This document shows, one piece after another, positions 61,442-64,000 of a stretch of 64,000 nt of DNA (positions are counted from its first letter, which is position 1; every line of letters starts with the position of its first letter). This DNA comes from Ardenticatenales bacterium. GTDB taxonomy: Bacteria > Chloroflexota > Anaerolineae > Promineifilales > Promineifilaceae. The stretch lies in the NCBI GenBank assembly GCA_020634575.1, contig JACKBM010000023.1:17819-81818 (forward strand). Reading direction: 5' to 3'. A program made the position numbers and the translations under genes. The notes beneath the pieces are model-generated. The model ran no database searches. It was not told the origin of the DNA and saw only the letters and a program-made list of their open reading frames with translations.

Positions 61442-62944
61442 ATGGCACGCTTCACACTCACAGGCCAAACGCTGGGCAAATACCAGATTCTGGAACCCCT
61501 CGGGCAGGGCGGGATGTCCCAGGTGTACCGCGCCTACCACCCGCAGCTGGATCGCTTTGTCGCTCTCAAGGTTATCCGCGGCGACCTGGCTGACGAGCCG
61601 GATTTCCTGGCCCGCTTCCAGCGGGAAGCCCGGGCTGTAGCGGCCCTGCGCCATCCCAACATCGTCCAGGTCCATGATTTTGACGTTGAAGATGAGCTGA
61701 GTTACATGGTGATGGAGCTGCTCGAGGGCGACACCCTGAAATCTCGTCTCAGCGCCTATCACCTGCGCGACGAAACCATGCCTCTGGCTGATGCCGTTCG
61801 TGTCATGCTGGATGTGCTGGATGGTCTGGCCTTTGCTCATGACAATGGCATGATCCACCGCGACATCAAGCCGGCCAATATTCTGCTTACCAATGCCGGC
61901 CAGGCCGTCCTGGCCGATTTTGGCATCGCTCAGATTGTTGGTGCCACCCGGCAGACTGCCTCGGGCGCGTTGATGGGAACGCTGCGCTACATGGCGCCGG
62001 AACAGGGGCTAGAAGGCGTTTACGACGCCCGTACCGATCTCTACGCTCTGGGCATCGTTTTTTACGAGATGCTGTTTCAGACGCCTCCGTTTGATGCCGA
62101 CACCCCGCTGGCTGTCCTGATGAAGCATCTGCATGATCCCCTGCCCATCCCGGCTGAGCACCGGTTACCAGACCAAATCGAGGCCTTCTTGCTCCGCTCG
62201 CTGGCCAAAGATCCGGCTGAGCGCTATCAATCAGCCGGCAAGATGGCGGCGGCGCTGTATGATGTCGTGAAAGCGCTGGATCTTGAGTTGCCGGAGCAAA
62301 TAGCCAGGCCGCTTACGTTTCGGACAACCGAATCCAGCGGTGAAGGCGTGGCGGTGCTATCCGGCACCTCACGCCAGAAATTGCGCAACCTGAAATTTGC
62401 GGAAGATGCGACTGCGTTTACAAATTTGCCTGGCCCTGAAGTGGATAGGCTCCCGGCCAGGTCGCAGGCGCAAAAGCTGGCTTCTACGCAGCCGGAAAAA
62501 CAAACTGGGTTGCAAGTAGCGCGGCAGATTTTGAATGGCTTGGCGCTGATTATTGCCTTTAATGTGATGGCGATCTTCATGGGGATTGGTCAGGGGAGCA
62601 GTTTTTGGGTCCATGCCTGGCCATTTGAGCTGCTTCTGCTGGCTGGCTTCATGGGCATTATCACTCGGGCAAGCCAATCCGTTTGGAACTTGATCCCGAC
62701 CGGGATACTTTTTTTGCAGGGGATTTTGTTCAGCTATTTTAGTTTGACCGGCCGGTGGCAAGATTACACATTTCTCTGGGTGTTGCAGGTCGCCGTCGTA
62801 TTCTTGCCCATCATCGGCACTTTTAACCTGGCCGCCTCACGCTTTAACCAGCCCTACTTTGCTCGCCGCCTGGGCAGCGCCAGCTTTCTGGGCGCCATTG
62901 TCTGGGCCGCCCTCCTGGTCTTCATCAGCCTCCTCCTCTTCTAA
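61442..62944 (+). CDS. PknB-type Ser/Thr protein kinase with C-terminal membrane helices
   Basis: This 500-residue protein starts at ATG 61442 (MARFTLTGQTLGKYQI). The kinase domain (about residues 11-275) is complete: glycine loop LGQGGMSQVYRAY, VALKVI lysine, MIHRDIKPANILL, ADFGIAQIVG and MAPEQGLEG. After a linker (about 275-360) come four hydrophobic helices (about 370-500) that may anchor it. There are no PASTA domains. It lies 291 bases after the FHA regulator, its likely partner. Confidence 0.92.
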   Translation: MARFTLTGQTLGKYQILEPLGQGGMSQVYRAYHPQLDRFVALKVIRGDLADEPDFLARFQREARAVAALRHPNIVQVHDFDVEDELSYMVMELLEGDTLKSRLSAYHLRDETMPLADAVRVMLDVLDGLAFAHDNGMIHRDIKPANILLTNAGQAVLADFGIAQIVGATRQTASGALMGTLRYMAPEQGLEGVYDARTDLYALGIVFYEMLFQTPPFDADTPLAVLMKHLHDPLPIPAEHRLPDQIEAFLLRSLAKDPAERYQSAGKMAAALYDVVKALDLELPEQIARPLTFRTTESSGEGVAVLSGTSRQKLRNLKFAEDATAFTNLPGPEVDRLPARSQAQKLASTQPEKQTGLQVARQILNGLALIIAFNVMAIFMGIGQGSSFWVHAWPFELLLLAGFMGIITRASQSVWNLIPTGILFLQGILFSYFSLTGRWQDYTFLWVLQVAVVFLPIIGTFNLAASRFNQPYFARRLGSASFLGAIVWAALLVFISLLLF

Positions 62945-62964
62945 CCCCTCGGCAGCGACCCAAA

Positions 62965-63915
62965 TTATTCATCATCCACTTCCCAAAATTCGCGATGACC
63001 AGAGGGCCAGCTCATGTTCTTGACCGGTTCGATGGCCTTTTGCACTTCGGCCAGGAGCTCTTTGTCGATGGGTTTGTCCAGCAGCGCCAGGCTGCTCTCC
63101 AGCTCAGCCGTCGTGCGCGTGCCCAGGAGGGTCACGTGGGCCCATTCATTTTGCAGCGCATACTGGATAGCTAATTCCGGCAAAGAAGCGCCGCGCGCTT
63201 CACAAAGCCGGGCCGCTGCGGCCCCCGCCGCCTTGACCGCCTCTGGCGCCGGGTGCCAGGATTGTGGCCCCTGGTGCGTGAGAATGCCCATGTGGGTAAC
63301 CGAGGCGTTGATTAACCCCATGTTCCGCACCGTGGCTGCCGGCGCCAGATTGTCATTCATCCGTTCATTCATCAAGTTGCCATGACAATAGGAGAGCGTG
63401 ACGTCCAGCCGTTGGGACTCAGCCATGTCACAGAGAAGTTGCACCGGGAAGCCGGTGACGCCGATAGCCCGGACCTTCCCCTGCTTTTTCAGCTCCCGCA
63501 GCGCCTCAATCCCTTCCAGCACAACTTCAAACTCGCCAAACTCAATATCGTGGAGTTGGTACACGTCAAAATAATCGGTCTGCAGCCGCTGTAGACTCTC
63601 ATCACACATCCGCATGATGCTGTCATAGGAGAAGTCAAAGCCATCTTCCAGGCTGAAATCAAAGCGCCCGCCCTTGGTGGCCAGGATAACCTGGTCCCGC
63701 TTGCCCTTGAGCGCTTCGCCCAGCCGGCTTTCCGACAGGGTGCGGCCGTAGTAAGGCGAGGTGTCGAAAAAGTTGACGCCGGCGTCGATGGCGGCGTGGA
63801 CGGCCCGGACCCCTTCGCGGTCGTCCAGGTCGCCATACTCATTGCCCAACGGCGCACAGCCAAAACCGATTTTGGAAACTTTCATCCCTGTTTTGCCGAG
63901 GATGGTGTATTGCAT
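62965..63915 (-). CDS. Aldo/keto reductase
   Basis: This 316-residue NADPH-dependent oxidoreductase has the catalytic set Asp and Tyr in FFDTSPYYGRTLSESRLG, Lys in VILATKGG and His in DVYQLHDIEF. Motifs resemble the L-galactose / L-fucose dehydrogenase branch. AAGGAG precedes the ATG at 63915. It is convergent with the kinase gene. The 85 bases after it to the window end hold no clear feature. Confidence 0.9.
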   Translation of the reverse strand: MQYTILGKTGMKVSKIGFGCAPLGNEYGDLDDREGVRAVHAAIDAGVNFFDTSPYYGRTLSESRLGEALKGKRDQVILATKGGRFDFSLEDGFDFSYDSIMRMCDESLQRLQTDYFDVYQLHDIEFGEFEVVLEGIEALRELKKQGKVRAIGVTGFPVQLLCDMAESQRLDVTLSYCHGNLMNERMNDNLAPAATVRNMGLINASVTHMGILTHQGPQSWHPAPEAVKAAGAAAARLCEARGASLPELAIQYALQNEWAHVTLLGTRTTAELESSLALLDKPIDKELLAEVQKAIEPVKNMSWPSGHREFWEVDDE

Positions 63916-64000
63916 GGGTTTCTCCTTGGAGTGAAGAGGTGTGATGGGTCAAAAGGTTAGAATTGATTTCAATCTGACTGGAGCTGCTCACGCCCGCTGG

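Noticed and set aside
1..64000. tRNA, rRNA, insertion sequences or prophage genes
   Set aside because: I looked for cloverleaf-like ends, transposase motifs and phage modules and saw none that I could support.

Overview
The window comes from a GC-rich bacterium that is very probably a phototrophic member of the Chloroflexota (filamentous anoxygenic phototroph type). The evidence is a type II reaction centre with L and M fused in one gene, Roseiflexus-like light-harvesting beta and alpha peptides just upstream, a tetraheme reaction-centre cytochrome, and a complete bacteriochlorophyllide a branch (BchF, BchC, BchXYZ). There is no reaction-centre H subunit and no chlorosome gene in view. The genus cannot be fixed from the sequence alone.

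Region 1 (1-26.3 kb, all on + strand) is one photosynthesis supercluster: the 3' part of crtB, then pufB-pufA-pufLM-pufC, bchG, bchP, a puhE-like gene, bchO, bchF, bchC, bchX, a DUF169 gene, a membrane-anchored helix-hairpin-helix gene, bchY, bchZ, a PucC-type transporter, a lipoprotein, a 47-residue membrane peptide, bchI, bchH, a 43-residue ORF, bchD and an anchored alpha/beta hydrolase. Most genes overlap by 1-8 bases or sit within about 30 bases. Together they insert Mg into protoporphyrin, convert chlorophyllide to bacteriochlorophyllide a, attach and reduce the isoprenoid tail, and build the reaction centre and antenna. Mg-protoporphyrin methylation, ring E formation and protochlorophyllide reduction must be encoded elsewhere. 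A 13-bp stem terminator closes the block.

Region 2 (26.3-31 kb) holds a large secreted beta-propeller protein on the - strand and, divergent from it, a two-gene thiol-redox unit. The first gene is a membrane-anchored DsbA-like protein whose first active-site cysteine codon is an in-frame TGA, followed by a SECIS-like hairpin. It is probably a selenoprotein. The second is DsbB fused to a C-terminal cytochrome c domain. This pair is the most unusual find in the window.

Region 3 (31-48.6 kb) is a mixed chromosomal stretch, mostly on the - strand: acetyltransferase, phosphatase-like protein, glycosidase-like gene with an internal TAG, a fumarase/aspartase-superfamily lyase, a MoxR-DUF58-vWA-vWA operon, an HtrA-type protease, a polysaccharide deacetylase with a methyltransferase, alanine racemase with an M20 peptidase, a propeller lipoprotein, a nitrilase-family amidase and an M20 dipeptidase. 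Intergenic palindromic repeats are frequent.

Region 4 (48.7-55.8 kb) has a secreted beta-helix protein followed by four consecutive genes (50.36-54.0 kb) that are broken by single-base deletions, either local assembly error or decay. Next to them is an NDH-2-like oxidoreductase whose N-terminal membrane domain resembles the repeats of the neighbouring broken membrane gene.

Region 5 (55.9-64 kb) holds a fumarylacetoacetate-hydrolase family enzyme, a PAS/GAF histidine kinase, a secreted protein, an FHA-winged-helix regulator with a leaderless promoter, a Ser/Thr kinase preceded by 11-bp-spaced direct repeats, and an aldo/keto reductase. Across the whole window the palindrome CCGGCCGG, mostly as ACCGGCCGGT, recurs about 50 times.
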